Assembly (NCBI GenBank): GCA_024742875.1
Contig: JANSXP010000022.1
Location: 1-64,000 of the forward strand
DNA from: Planctomycetaceae bacterium
GTDB lineage: Bacteria; Planctomycetota; Planctomycetia; Planctomycetales; Planctomycetaceae
DNA length: 64,000 bases
Direction of reading: 5' to 3'
Below, piece by piece: positions 1 through 8,965 of this stretch (positions are counted from its first letter, which is position 1; the number at the start of each line of letters is the position of its first letter). Under the pieces are notes generated by a model. The model was not told the origin of the DNA. It saw only the letters and a program-made list of their open reading frames with translations, and made no database searches. The position numbers were made by a program, and so were the translations under genes.

Positions 1-3000
1 CCTGCACGGTGGCAAACACCTGACCGGGAGTGCTCGTCACGTTGCGGAGCTTCCAGATGGATTTGTCGTGGAAGTTCTCCGCCGCCAGAGCAAACGCGTC
101 AGTCTCAGAACGATTGGGGCCCAGATACTCAAACGTCTGCCCGGACAGACTGCCTTCTGTCACCTTGACTGTCTGACCGGTGGTCAGTGTCAAGCGATTG
201 TCCGTTGAGACAAAATCGACGTCGGCCGTCCATTTGCTGGTGTCGCCATAATTCTGCGTGGACAGATTGATGCCGTTGACATCACTGAGCGTACTTCCGC
301 TGTAGGTGAAGATTTTGCCGCGATTGGCGCCGGAGATAATCTCCACCCGATCGCCGCTCGACAGAGACACCGGACGACTGCCGCTGCGATAGGTGGCGCG
401 CTGCGGCGACTGGTTGAACCCAATAAAGTTCTTCGCTGTCGACAGACCGATGGCCACACCGGCGGCCGTCTTGGTGCCAACCGCCACAGACACGGAAATG
501 GATCGCACCAGCGCGTCAATTGTGGCGTCGTCATCGGTTGTGACCTTCACATCACCCACACGTCCGCCGCTGGCAGTTGTCGTGATGGTGCTGCCAGTGA
601 TCATCGCATTGTTGCTGCCGGTGATCGTGTTGAAGGCGAACGTCCCGCCGCCGCTCACGGCCACCGACTTACCGGCCGCCACCGCCACACCCACCGATGT
701 CGATGTCACCACCGCGTCGATGCCCGCATTGCGTACAGCCGTCACACGCACGTCACCGGCGACCGTCGCCGGGGTTCCGCTGGTGCCCACATTCTGCAGC
801 AGCGCCTCCGCGTGGGAATCCACTTCATTGCGGCTTTGCGTCAGCCCAATCGCCACACCCGAAGAACTGGCGGTGCCGGCGCCAATGGCGATGCTGCTGG
901 ACTGCACATCGGCCTGCACCGTGGCATCATCACGCACGCCCACCTCCAGATGACCGCCGGTGACGGCCAGCGACGCCGGGCTGGTGATTTTGGCATCCGA
1001 GTCGGTCGCCACTTTGTTCAGGGCGAGCATCCCGCCCACGGTGACCGTGTCACTGCCGCCGGCCGGTGTGACGGAAATGGTGCTGTTGGAGTTGGAGATG
1101 ACCGCATTGATGCGACCTTCTGTTTCGGACTTCACAGAAACGCCGCCCGCCGCACTGATCGCCGCCTGATCAATGATGGCCCGCGAGGTCACCGGCGTCT
1201 TTGTTCCCAGAACTGACCCGGCAATTGTGTCCACCGTATTGAACAGGAAGTTCTGTGCTTCCCAGCCCACCGTGTTGAAGGCCAGCACCACACCGATGCC
1301 GTAGCCATTGCTTTCCACATTGGCGGCGACGGTCGCATCCAGTTTGGCATCATTCTCCGCCTCCGCTCGGACACTGCCGGTGCCGGTCGTAGTCAGCGAA
1401 CCGCCGGTGACCAGCGCATCTGCTGTGGCATTCACCACGTTGGTGGAAATCACGGCATTGAATGCAATCGAGTCGCCTTCTCCTGCCGCACTGCCGCCGC
1501 TGGAGGTCACGGTACTCCGCGTCTGCGCCGTGATTTCTCCGGTCAGGTCAGCGTGGACATATATGTCGCCGGACGCCTGAGCGACAATCTGCGTCATGGT
1601 GGCGTCGACATCGCTGTCCACTTCATTGCGGACAATCAGACCGCCGAAGGCCGCGGAGTCAGAACTAGTCAGATTCAGGCTCAGACCGGGAATCACGGCC
1701 GTGGGATTCAGGGACGACATCGGCAGCCACTTGCTCTGATCGCCGTAGTTCTGAGTGCTCAGATTGAGCGATCCTGTGGTGCCCAGATACTTGTAGATTT
1801 CTTCCGGTGTCGCCTGCAGCTTCTTCCATTTGGACGTGTCGGAGAACGTCTGCTGCTCAAAATCGACGTTCAGCAGATCGGCTGAGCCCACATACTCGAA
1901 CACGTCTCCGACGGCTCCGCCGGAAATGTCGAACTGCAGTTCCACACGCTCGCCGGTGGTCACTTTTTCGGGCGTATCAAACGACGTGTAGTCCACGGCG
2001 TCGATGATCACCAGATCGTCCTGTTTGACGGTTCGCGTGCCGGAACGATCCGAGAAGTCGATGCCATCAGCAGACACCAGCGTATCCAGAATCAGTCCCA
2101 GGCCGCCATCGTTGGTGGTGGAAGACAGAGACTGCAGTCGGCTGTTGGCGACGATGCTGGCGCTGTCGATCGCCTCCACAGTGAGCCCGCCCGCGCCGGC
2201 TGTGGCGTTGCGCGTGCCGGTGGTCGAGACGATCTTCGCATCAGCCCCACTGCTGACCAGATTGGTCGTCAGCGCCAGTCCGATGGCTTTGCCGCTGGCA
2301 TCCACCAGCGCGGACGCCTGAGAGTCCGTCTTATTGCTGATCGTTGCACGAATCGTGGCCGTATTGTCCGCCTGCACGCGAATCGCGTCGGCCGCAGTCA
2401 GCGTGCTGTCCTGCACGGTAGCGCTGGTATCGGCAGGGATCCCCGTTCCCAGCACACTGGAGCCCAGCAGCGCATTGACCGTATTGAACAGCAGATTCTG
2501 CGCCGCGTAGCCAATACTGTTGAACGCCAGCGTGCCCGTGATGGCCGTGTCGCCCGTCGATGCAGACGACAGCGTTTTGGCCGTGATGACAGCCGTATTT
2601 TCGCCCAGCACCTCGATGTCCGAGCCAGTGCCGGTGGTCGTGATCACACTATCCCGCACCAGCGCATCGGCTGTGGACAGAACGTTGTTGGTGGCGATAT
2701 AGCCACCAACGGCCAGTGAGGTGCCTTCGCCAAACGCGCTGCCCCCGGAAGATTCGGTTTCCGCATCCGTGGTGGCACGGATGACGGCGCTCTCCACGGC
2801 CGTGATCGTGACAGATCCGACCACATTCGCTGTTGTGTTTTTGAGCAGCGCGTCCACGTCGGCCGTAACGTCATTGCGCACCACGAGCCCGCCGACAGCG
2901 ATGGAGTCAGAATCCGTGAGGTTCAGCCCCTCAGGAATGACGCGGGTGGCCGAGTCTTCCAGCCAGTAACCGATGTCCGAAAAGTCCACCTCATCCAGCT

Positions 3001-6000
3001 TCAAAGAGGTGCCGTCGGCTCCCAGGAATTTGTAGCGACTGCCCGCGTCACCACCGGCCGTGTGGCCATTGTCCAGCTTGACCGTGTCGCCAAAATTTAC
3101 TGTGCGTGTGCCGTCCGTGCTGACGTGCGTGGGGGGCGTCGGGTCAACCGCCTGCAGGCTGTTTTTCAGTACGCTGGCCCCCCCGTTGTTGGACGTGGTG
3201 GAACTGGCCACCAGTTTCGTGTTGGCCAGAATCTCCGTGTCGTCCACGGCTTTGATCAGCAGCGTACCGCCAATCGTCAGCGTGCCTTCGGTTCCCACGG
3301 TGGGTGTACCCGGCTCCGTGAAGTCAATCGACGCGTCGGCGTCTGTCGCCACCATGTTGCTGGTCAGCAGCAAACTGGCAGCCGCCCCGGAGGCGTTAAA
3401 CAATGCGGACGCCGCTGAATCGGCCACATTGCTGATGGTGGCGTTCAAAGCCGCCTTATTGTCCGCCGTCACCGACACACTGCCATCCGCCGTGACGGTC
3501 GAGTCACGAATGTAGGCCTCGACCTTCGCCGGCTGGGCCGTGCCGATGTTTGTTTGCAGCAGCGTATCAATGGCACCAAACAGAATATTCTGCGACTGGT
3601 AGCCCAGTGTGTTGATCGCCAGCGTGGCGCCCACCGCCGTATCACCGCTGGATACGGACGTGTTGGTGGTGGCGTCAATGCCGGAGCGATTTTCCGCGTA
3701 GACATTCACGTTGCCATCCGCGTCAATCGTGCTGTTGGTGATCGTGGCGGCGGCACTACTGAGCACCAGGTTGGTGGCCACGGTGGTGCCGACACCAATG
3801 GATGTGCCTTCGCCGAACGCGCTTCCACCGGACGAGCTGGTCACGTTTTCCGTCACCGCTCGCAAATCTGCCTGCTCCAGCGCGTTGACCACCACATCGC
3901 CGGCCTGCCCCGTGGTGGTGGTGACGCGTGCCTTGTCGATGTTGGCATCCACACTGCTGATCACGTCGTTGCGGACAATCAGCACGCCCACGCCAATGGA
4001 GTCAGAATCCGTGATGTTGCCAATCTGCGGAATGAAGTCAGCGTTGGTTGTCTGAACGCGTTCCCAGCGGCTGGTGTTTGTGTAGACCTCGGTCCCCAGA
4101 TCCACGTTGGTTGCCGGGGTGCCCACAAAGCGATAGATGTTGCCGCGAATATTGGTGTCTGTGTGATCGCCGGAAATGCGAACTTTGGTGGTGGAACGGC
4201 GGACGACAGGCTGCCAGTTCGCCCGCACAGAATAGTCTTCGGTCGTCAGATTCACGTTTTTGGTGTTGGTGCCCGTGACGCCCACATACTCGAACAACTG
4301 ATCGCTGGCACCGCCGGTGCCGCGTACCAGCACGCGGGTGCCGCGCGACAGCATCTGTTCGCCGTCTCTGGATTCATGCTGGAAGTCGACACCACCGAGA
4401 TCCCGCTCGCCTGACTTGTTCGTGTACTGATACTGGTTGTCGAAGAACTGATTCAGCCAGTCGATGGCCGTGCTCACGCCGCCGTCGTTGGTGGTGGTGG
4501 AGATGGCATCCAGCTGTGATTCGGCATCAATGCCCGCACGGTCCTTTGCTTCCACAGTCACCGTGCCGTCCGCCTGCACGGTGTTGCCGGCAGAGTCCGC
4601 GTCAAAATCCAGATCCGCGTCCGCCTGTGCGTTGACCATATTGCTGGCCAGCACTGTGCCGATCGCCATACCGGTGGCGTTCACCAATGCGGAAGCGGCT
4701 GACTCCGTCTCGTTGGTCAGATCGGCCTTCAGCTGAGCGCTGGATTCGGCCTTCACCGTCACATTACCTTTCGAGCTGATCGTCGTATCATTGACCAGCG
4801 CCTCAGCTTTAGACGGATCGGCCGTACCGATACTGCTGCGAACCAGCGCGTCGATCGTCCGCGTCAGCACGTCCTGCCCCTGATAGCCCAGCGTATTGAA
4901 GGCCAGCGTGACGCCCACCGCCGTGTCACCCGACAGAATGGCGCTTTTGTTCACGGCATTGATGCTGGCCGTGTTCTTTGCCGTCACAGAAACGTTGGCA
5001 TCACCGGCCGCCGTGGAAGTGGTGGTGAGGCTGCTGTCGCTCACCACTGCGCTGGCCCCGCCCTGCACCACGTTGGTGACAATCGACGCGCCCACGGCAA
5101 TGGAGTCTCCCGTTCCAAAGGCAGAACCGCCCGAAGAACTGGCCGTGGCATCGGCATTGGCGTTCAGATTCTGCGTGCCATCCGCAGCAACCGTCAGGTG
5201 GCCCCCCGACGTGATGTCCATATTGGTGACGGTCGCATCAACATCGCCCACCAGATCGTTGCGGGTCACCAAACCACCCACGCCTATGGAGTCAGAGTCA
5301 GTGACATTCAGACCGGTCGGCAGCACGTTGACCGTGTCCAGTTTCTTCCAAAAGCCAAACTGAGAGTAGTCCTCGGTCGTCAGATCGATCGTGGCCCCCG
5401 TGTCCGTGCCCATGTACTGGTAGATCGCTTGGCGTTCGCCTTTGCCGATCGTATGGTCGCTCGCCACACGAACCTTATCGCCAAATTTCACCAGCCGGCT
5501 GCCGGACTTGCTGGAGAACCTGTAATCCTCCATCAGCTTCGCCGCGAAGGTATTCACCAGACTGGCGCCACCGTCGTTGGTGGTGGACGAAACCGCCTTC
5601 AGCGTGGTTTCTGCGGTCAGGGAACTGTCGTCCGTGGCCGACACGGTGACGTCATCGCCGGCGGTCAGCAGCCCCTTGGCGCCGGCGGTATCAGTGATTG
5701 ATGCATCCACGTCGGTCTGCACCATGTTGGAACTGATCGCAGCGCCCACAGCAAGACTCGACGCGTCGACCAGCGCAGACGCCGCACTGGTCGCTTCGTT
5801 GGTCAATATCGCCTTCATCGTGGCCGTGGAACTGGCCGTCACACTCACATCCTGAGCGGCCGCAATGGCGGAATCCGTAATGGTGGCCGACGTTTTGGCG
5901 GGCGCAGCCGTCCCCAGATTCGTGCCAATCAACTGCTCCAGCGTCTTCAGCAAAATGTTGGACTGCGGATAGCCTATCGTGTTGAAGGCCAGTGAAACGG

Positions 6001-8593
6001 CCACACCCGTATCGCCGGAATCGACGAGCGCCTTGTTGGTGGCATCCACGCTCGATGTGTTGCTGGCGGCCACCGTCACATGGCCAGTGCCGCCGCCCGT
6101 TGTCGTCGTGGTGATGGAACTGCCGCTGATCGACGCATCAGCGTTGCTGCGGACCGAATTTGTGGCGATCACACCGCCGGCCGCCAGGGAAGTGCCCGTG
6201 CCGTACGCGCTGCCGCCGGAAGACTCCACGGCGGCATCAGCCGTGGAGTGAATCACGGCGGATTCCGTGGCCGTCACGGTCACCGAACCGGTCGTGTTGC
6301 TGCCATCGTTCAGGTCGGCGTTTTCCAGCTTCGCGACGGCTGACGAATCCACATCGTTGCGCACCAGAATGCCGCCGACGGCGATCGAACTGGAATCCGA
6401 AATGTTGTTGCCCTGCGGAATCAGATCACTGCCATCCACCGGTTTCCAAACGTCAAGGTCGGTGAAGTCTTCCATCGACAGGTCCAGCTCGTTACCGACC
6501 GATCGATCAACTCCCAGATACTCATACACCCTGCCCAGCTGCGGCCCGGAATCAACACGCACCACCTCCCCAAATTTGATCGCCACACTGCCAGCTGACG
6601 AAACATAGTTCGCATCAAAAAGTGTGTTGACACCGCCCTGCAGCAGTCGCACACCCCCATCGTTGGTCACAATAGCTGATGACGTCAGTTTGGTGTTGGC
6701 ATACACAGCCGCACTATCTGTCGCCGTGATACTCAGCGCGCCGGACACAGACGGCTTCAGGGGACTGGCCGTGGCGTAAATGACGTGCGCTTCCGACTCG
6801 GTGTCAATCAGATTTGTCGCCAGCGTTCCCGCCGCGCTGGAACCGCTGGAGCCATACAGCGAATGTGACGTGGAATCGGCCGTGTTGCTCACGGTCGAAT
6901 TCACTCGTGCGGCGGAGTCAGACGACACCGTCAAATCACCGCTGATGGTCAGCCCCACGTCATCCAGCGTAGCTTTGGTTTCCGCCGCTCCCGTGGCCCC
7001 AAACGTGGTCCCCAGCAGGGCCGACATGGCCCCAATCACGGCGTTGCCAGCCGCACCGTCCAGCGCAGACGTCGTTGTGTTGTCGATGCGGTTGAACGCC
7101 AAAGACGCCCCAACTGTGATGCTTTCGGCAGCGATGGCGGCTTCGTGCAGATCGGTTCCGGCTGTCAGCTCGCTCTTGACCGTAGCGGTGGCATCGTCGT
7201 CTGCGGTGATCGTCGCGGCAACGGCCGTGAGGGAGCCACCGTTGAAGTCCGTCAGCACGTCGCCTGACAAATGGTTGGCCGCATAAATGCCCCCCAGGGA
7301 AAGCGTGGTACTGGTGGGCAATGCGCCACTGACCAGCGATTCTCCCTCTGCCAGCGCCGACGCCGCGACCGTTCGCTGTGACGAGATCGTGGTCGACTGA
7401 CCGGTGCCTGTCTGCGAGACGCTCGCCCCGTTGATGACCACGCTGGTGTCGCCACTGATCAGATTCTGCGCAACGGCGGCCGCCAGATCCCCCTGAATGC
7501 TGGTGGGGTTGATGGACGCACGATTACTGGTAGCGGTGGCCGTCAGATTGTTGATGGCCCGAATGGACAGACTGCCGTCCGATTCAATCGTCGCGCCACT
7601 GCTGGTGCCGATGGTGATCGAGGTGTCGCCCGTAATTTTGTTGGTCGCAGCACGGCCTGTGGCGTTGTACGTACTGCTGCGTCGGGCCAGCAGGCCGACC
7701 GTGGTTCCCTCAATCTTTCCCGTATCAGCAACGGCAATCGTGGCACTGTCTGTAAATTCATTGGTTGCCAGGCCCAGCACGGCGCCTTCTGTCGTATTGA
7801 CCGTGCCCTGAGTTTGTGCGGTCAGCGTCACAGTGGTTCCCGAGACATGGCCCGCCACACTGATCGCCGCCACGTTGGTGCCGGTGACCGGGATGTTTGT
7901 CGACGCCGTCCCCGACACGCCCGCGGTCGCCAGGAACGACAGCGCGGCCGTCGAATGCACGCGGACACCGGAGTTCACGCCAATGTTTTCGGCATTGACG
8001 GTCAGGGTTGTCGTGGCCGCCGTGTTTCCCGTAAACGTGACGGAGTCGACTCCTGCACCGCCATCAAAGATGAGCCCCACGCCCAGTTTGCCCGTGTTGA
8101 CTCCCGCTCCATTAAAAGTGGAGATATGGCTCAGATCAATGTGCAGATCGTCTGCGTTTGTCGTGCCCGTGACAGTCACGTCCGTACTGGCATTCACAAC
8201 GGTCGCCAGCACGGCCGAATTCACGCGATTCTTCAACTGCAGAATCACATCGCCGCCGGTCGTCGTGGCGTCGACCTCAAACTGCGTTACCGCCGGGAAA
8301 GAGGCGAGGTTGAATCCCGAGAGCAGAAGTCGCGGTTCGAGCATCTGCGCGGGAATTGCCGTTCCATTCCATCGATCACGCAACCGCTGCATGCGAACGT
8401 GACTGATCCCACTGTGGGACCGGCGGAACATCGCGGTCAATCGATTGACCACGCGTTCGGCCACACTTTGGCGGCTGCGTTTGCGAATGGACAGGTTGGG
8501 GACACGATTCCACAGTCGTCGAAACGGCATTGAGTTGACCCTGGTGCTCGATTGCTCTTCGGTGCGCAACGCGATCGGAAGCGATTTCCCCAT
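1..8593 (-). CDS. Giant LEPR-XLL repetitive surface protein (C-terminus outside window)
   Basis: The minus strand is read as one frame from ATG at 8593 to the window edge, at least 2,864 residues. Frame was checked at the start, near 600 and at 40, and no stop was found. The N-terminus is Arg-rich (about 80 residues) and then has LEPRLLLSG at residues 85-93, the LEPR-XLL motif known from planctomycete cell-surface and matrix proteins. The rest is poor in Cys and rich in Ala, Thr, Ser, Val, Asp and Asn, with short beta-strand-like units such as GSTITTT and ITDSDSIGVGG, as in parallel beta-helix adhesins. Large internal repeats of about 1.1-1.3 kb are listed separately. A later ATG at 8530 (MPFRR) is an alternative start; neither has a clear Shine-Dalgarno. 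Likely an exported giant adhesin or envelope protein; ligand unknown. Long plus-strand ORFs across this region are antisense artefacts of its composition. Confidence 0.85.
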   Translation of the reverse strand, partial: MGKSLPIALRTEEQSSTRVNSMPFRRLWNRVPNLSIRKRSRQSVAERVVNRLTAMFRRSHSGISHVRMQRLRDRWNGTAIPAQMLEPRLLLSGFNLASFPAVTQFEVDATTTGGDVILQLKNRVNSAVLATVVNASTDVTVTGTTNADDLHIDLSHISTFNGAGVNTGKLGVGLIFDGGAGVDSVTFTGNTAATTTLTVNAENIGVNSGVRVHSTAALSFLATAGVSGTASTNIPVTGTNVAAISVAGHVSGTTVTLTAQTQGTVNTTEGAVLGLATNEFTDSATIAVADTGKIEGTTVGLLARRSSTYNATGRAATNKITGDTSITIGTSSGATIESDGSLSIRAINNLTATATSNRASINPTSIQGDLAAAVAQNLISGDTSVVINGASVSQTGTGQSTTISSQRTVAASALAEGESLVSGALPTSTTLSLGGIYAANHLSGDVLTDFNGGSLTAVAATITADDDATATVKSELTAGTDLHEAAIAAESITVGASLAFNRIDNTTTSALDGAAGNAVIGAMSALLGTTFGATGAAETKATLDDVGLTISGDLTVSSDSAARVNSTVSNTADSTSHSLYGSSGSSAAGTLATNLIDTESEAHVIYATASPLKPSVSGALSITATDSAAVYANTKLTSSAIVTNDGGVRLLQGGVNTLFDANYVSSAGSVAIKFGEVVRVDSGPQLGRVYEYLGVDRSVGNELDLSMEDFTDLDVWKPVDGSDLIPQGNNISDSSSIAVGGILVRNDVDSSAVAKLENADLNDGSNTTGSVTVTATESAVIHSTADAAVESSGGSAYGTGTSLAAGGVIATNSVRSNADASISGSSITTTTTGGGTGHVTVAASNTSSVDATNKALVDSGDTGVAVSLAFNTIGYPQSNILLKTLEQLIGTNLGTAAPAKTSATITDSAIAAAQDVSVTASSTATMKAILTNEATSAASALVDASSLAVGAAISSNMVQTDVDASITDTAGAKGLLTAGDDVTVSATDDSSLTAETTLKAVSSTTNDGGASLVNTFAAKLMEDYRFSSKSGSRLVKFGDKVRVASDHTIGKGERQAIYQYMGTDTGATIDLTTEDYSQFGFWKKLDTVNVLPTGLNVTDSDSIGVGGLVTRNDLVGDVDATVTNMDITSGGHLTVAADGTQNLNANADATASSSGGSAFGTGDSIAVGASIVTNVVQGGASAVVSDSSLTTTSTAAGDANVSVTAKNTASINAVNKSAILSGDTAVGVTLAFNTLGYQGQDVLTRTIDALVRSSIGTADPSKAEALVNDTTISSKGNVTVKAESSAQLKADLTNETESAASALVNATGMAIGTVLASNMVNAQADADLDFDADSAGNTVQADGTVTVEAKDRAGIDAESQLDAISTTTNDGGVSTAIDWLNQFFDNQYQYTNKSGERDLGGVDFQHESRDGEQMLSRGTRVLVRGTGGASDQLFEYVGVTGTNTKNVNLTTEDYSVRANWQPVVRRSTTKVRISGDHTDTNIRGNIYRFVGTPATNVDLGTEVYTNTSRWERVQTTNADFIPQIGNITDSDSIGVGVLIVRNDVISSVDANIDKARVTTTTGQAGDVVVNALEQADLRAVTENVTSSSGGSAFGEGTSIGVGTTVATNLVLSSAAATITNSTIDADGNVNVYAENRSGIDATTNTSVSSGDTAVGATLAINTLGYQSQNILFGAIDTLLQTNIGTAQPAKVEAYIRDSTVTADGSVSVTADNKAALNATISNVADSAASALFNASGAAASLLLTSNMVATDADASIDFTEPGTPTVGTEGTLTIGGTLLIKAVDDTEILANTKLVASSTTSNNGGASVLKNSLQAVDPTPPTHVSTDGTRTVNFGDTVKLDNGHTAGGDAGSRYKFLGADGTSLKLDEVDFSDIGYWLEDSATRVIPEGLNLTDSDSIAVGGLVVRNDVTADVDALLKNTTANVVGSVTITAVESAVIRATTDAETESSGGSAFGEGTSLAVGGYIATNNVLSTADALVRDSVITTTGTGSDIEVLGENTAVITAKTLSSASTGDTAITGTLAFNSIGYAAQNLLFNTVNALLGSSVLGTGIPADTSATVQDSTLTAADAIRVQADNTATIRATISNKTDSQASALVDASGKAIGLALTTNLVSSGADAKIVSTTGTRNATAGAGGLTVEAIDSASIVANSRLQSLSSTTNDGGLGLILDTLVSADGIDFSDRSGTRTVKQDDLVIIDAVDYTSFDTPEKVTTGERVELQFDISGGAVGDVFEYVGSADLLNVDFEQQTFSDTSKWKKLQATPEEIYKYLGTTGSLNLSTQNYGDQSKWLPMSSLNPTAVIPGLSLNLTSSDSAAFGGLIVRNEVDSDVDATMTQIVAQASGDIYVHADLTGEITAQTRSTVTSSGGSAAGEGDSIAFNAVISTNVVNATADALVTGGSLTTTGTGSVRAEAENDAKLDATVAANVESNGYGIGVVLAFNTVGWEAQNFLFNTVDTIAGSVLGTKTPVTSRAIIDQAAISAAGGVSVKSETEGRINAVISNSNSTISVTPAGGSDTVTVGGMLALNKVATDSDAKITSPASLAVTGGHLEVGVRDDATVQADVQSSSIAIGAGTASSSGVAIGLTQSRNEVDSHAEALLQNVGTSGTPATVAGDVRVTAVRNAGIDAVVTSTSVGVAVAAGKSVAVSGGGTFAFNTITGSNNAMITGSTITTTASGGRVGDVKVTTDDDATIDALVRSISVSVAVGTKTAAGVAIGLSTAKNFIGFNQSPQRATYRSGSRPVSLSSGDRVEIISGANRGKIFTYSGSTLSDVNGINLSTQNYGDTSKWTADVDFVSTDNRLTLTTGQTVKVTEGSLSGQTFEYLGPNRSETDAFALAAENFHDKSIWKLRNVTSTPGQVFATVQ
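1200..6700 (-). repeat. Long internal protein repeats of the giant surface protein
   Basis: Two landmark boxes recur in the coding frame. Box one, TTNDGG or close variants, lies near 2115, 3183, 4488, 5575 and 6657. Box two, N(T/S)(I/L/V)G(Y/W)xxQ(N/D)xL, lies near 1250, 2500, 3580, 4880 and 5955. Spacing is about 1,070 to 1,300 bp, so roughly five units of 360-430 residues. Within each unit a SSGGSAxGxGxS segment and a DSDSIGVGG-like segment also recur. The units are diverged at DNA level rather than identical. Confidence 0.75.
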
Positions 8594-8965
8594 CGCGAAT
8601 TCTTACCGGATCGATATCGTCAGCAGTCTTTTCCCTGGCTCATCAATCCACTGGGTTTACCTACCTTGCAAGCAGACGGTCCCCGCCGATGCGCATCGAG
8701 GCGGATGGTGGTGTGGTGCCGATTAGAAGGGAGCTGCCGTCTGGGTTCTCGCTGCCGCTGAACGCACTTTTGCCGGCTGCCGACTGCGAGCTTTGTCAGC
8801 GTTCCCGAAAATCCGTCTCAAGTTGTTACACCCGTGAGCACCACTTTCGCACGCCCGGCAAGCTGCGATTCGCCGGGCACTCCGTGACAATGGCCATGCG
8901 CTCAACTAACCTTTTCGCAGATCTGTCCCAAAGTTGGCTGCCTCAACCCGCACAAAGGACCGCCC
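8594..8965. other. Divergent intergenic region with hairpin
   Basis: 372 bp between the giant surface protein (leftward) and the sulfatase fusion (rightward), so it should hold both promoters. I see no convincing -35/-10 pair. A hairpin with arms GCCCGGC (8853-8859) and GCCGGGC (8872-8878) lies about 90 bp before the fusion gene start. No credible small gene. Confidence 0.4.

Noticed and set aside
1-8593. Long plus-strand open frames (up to 286 codons) across the giant gene
   Set aside because: They are antisense to a continuous minus-strand frame with strong repeat and motif signal; their Val/Pro/Arg or His/Arg-rich translations look like composition artefacts.
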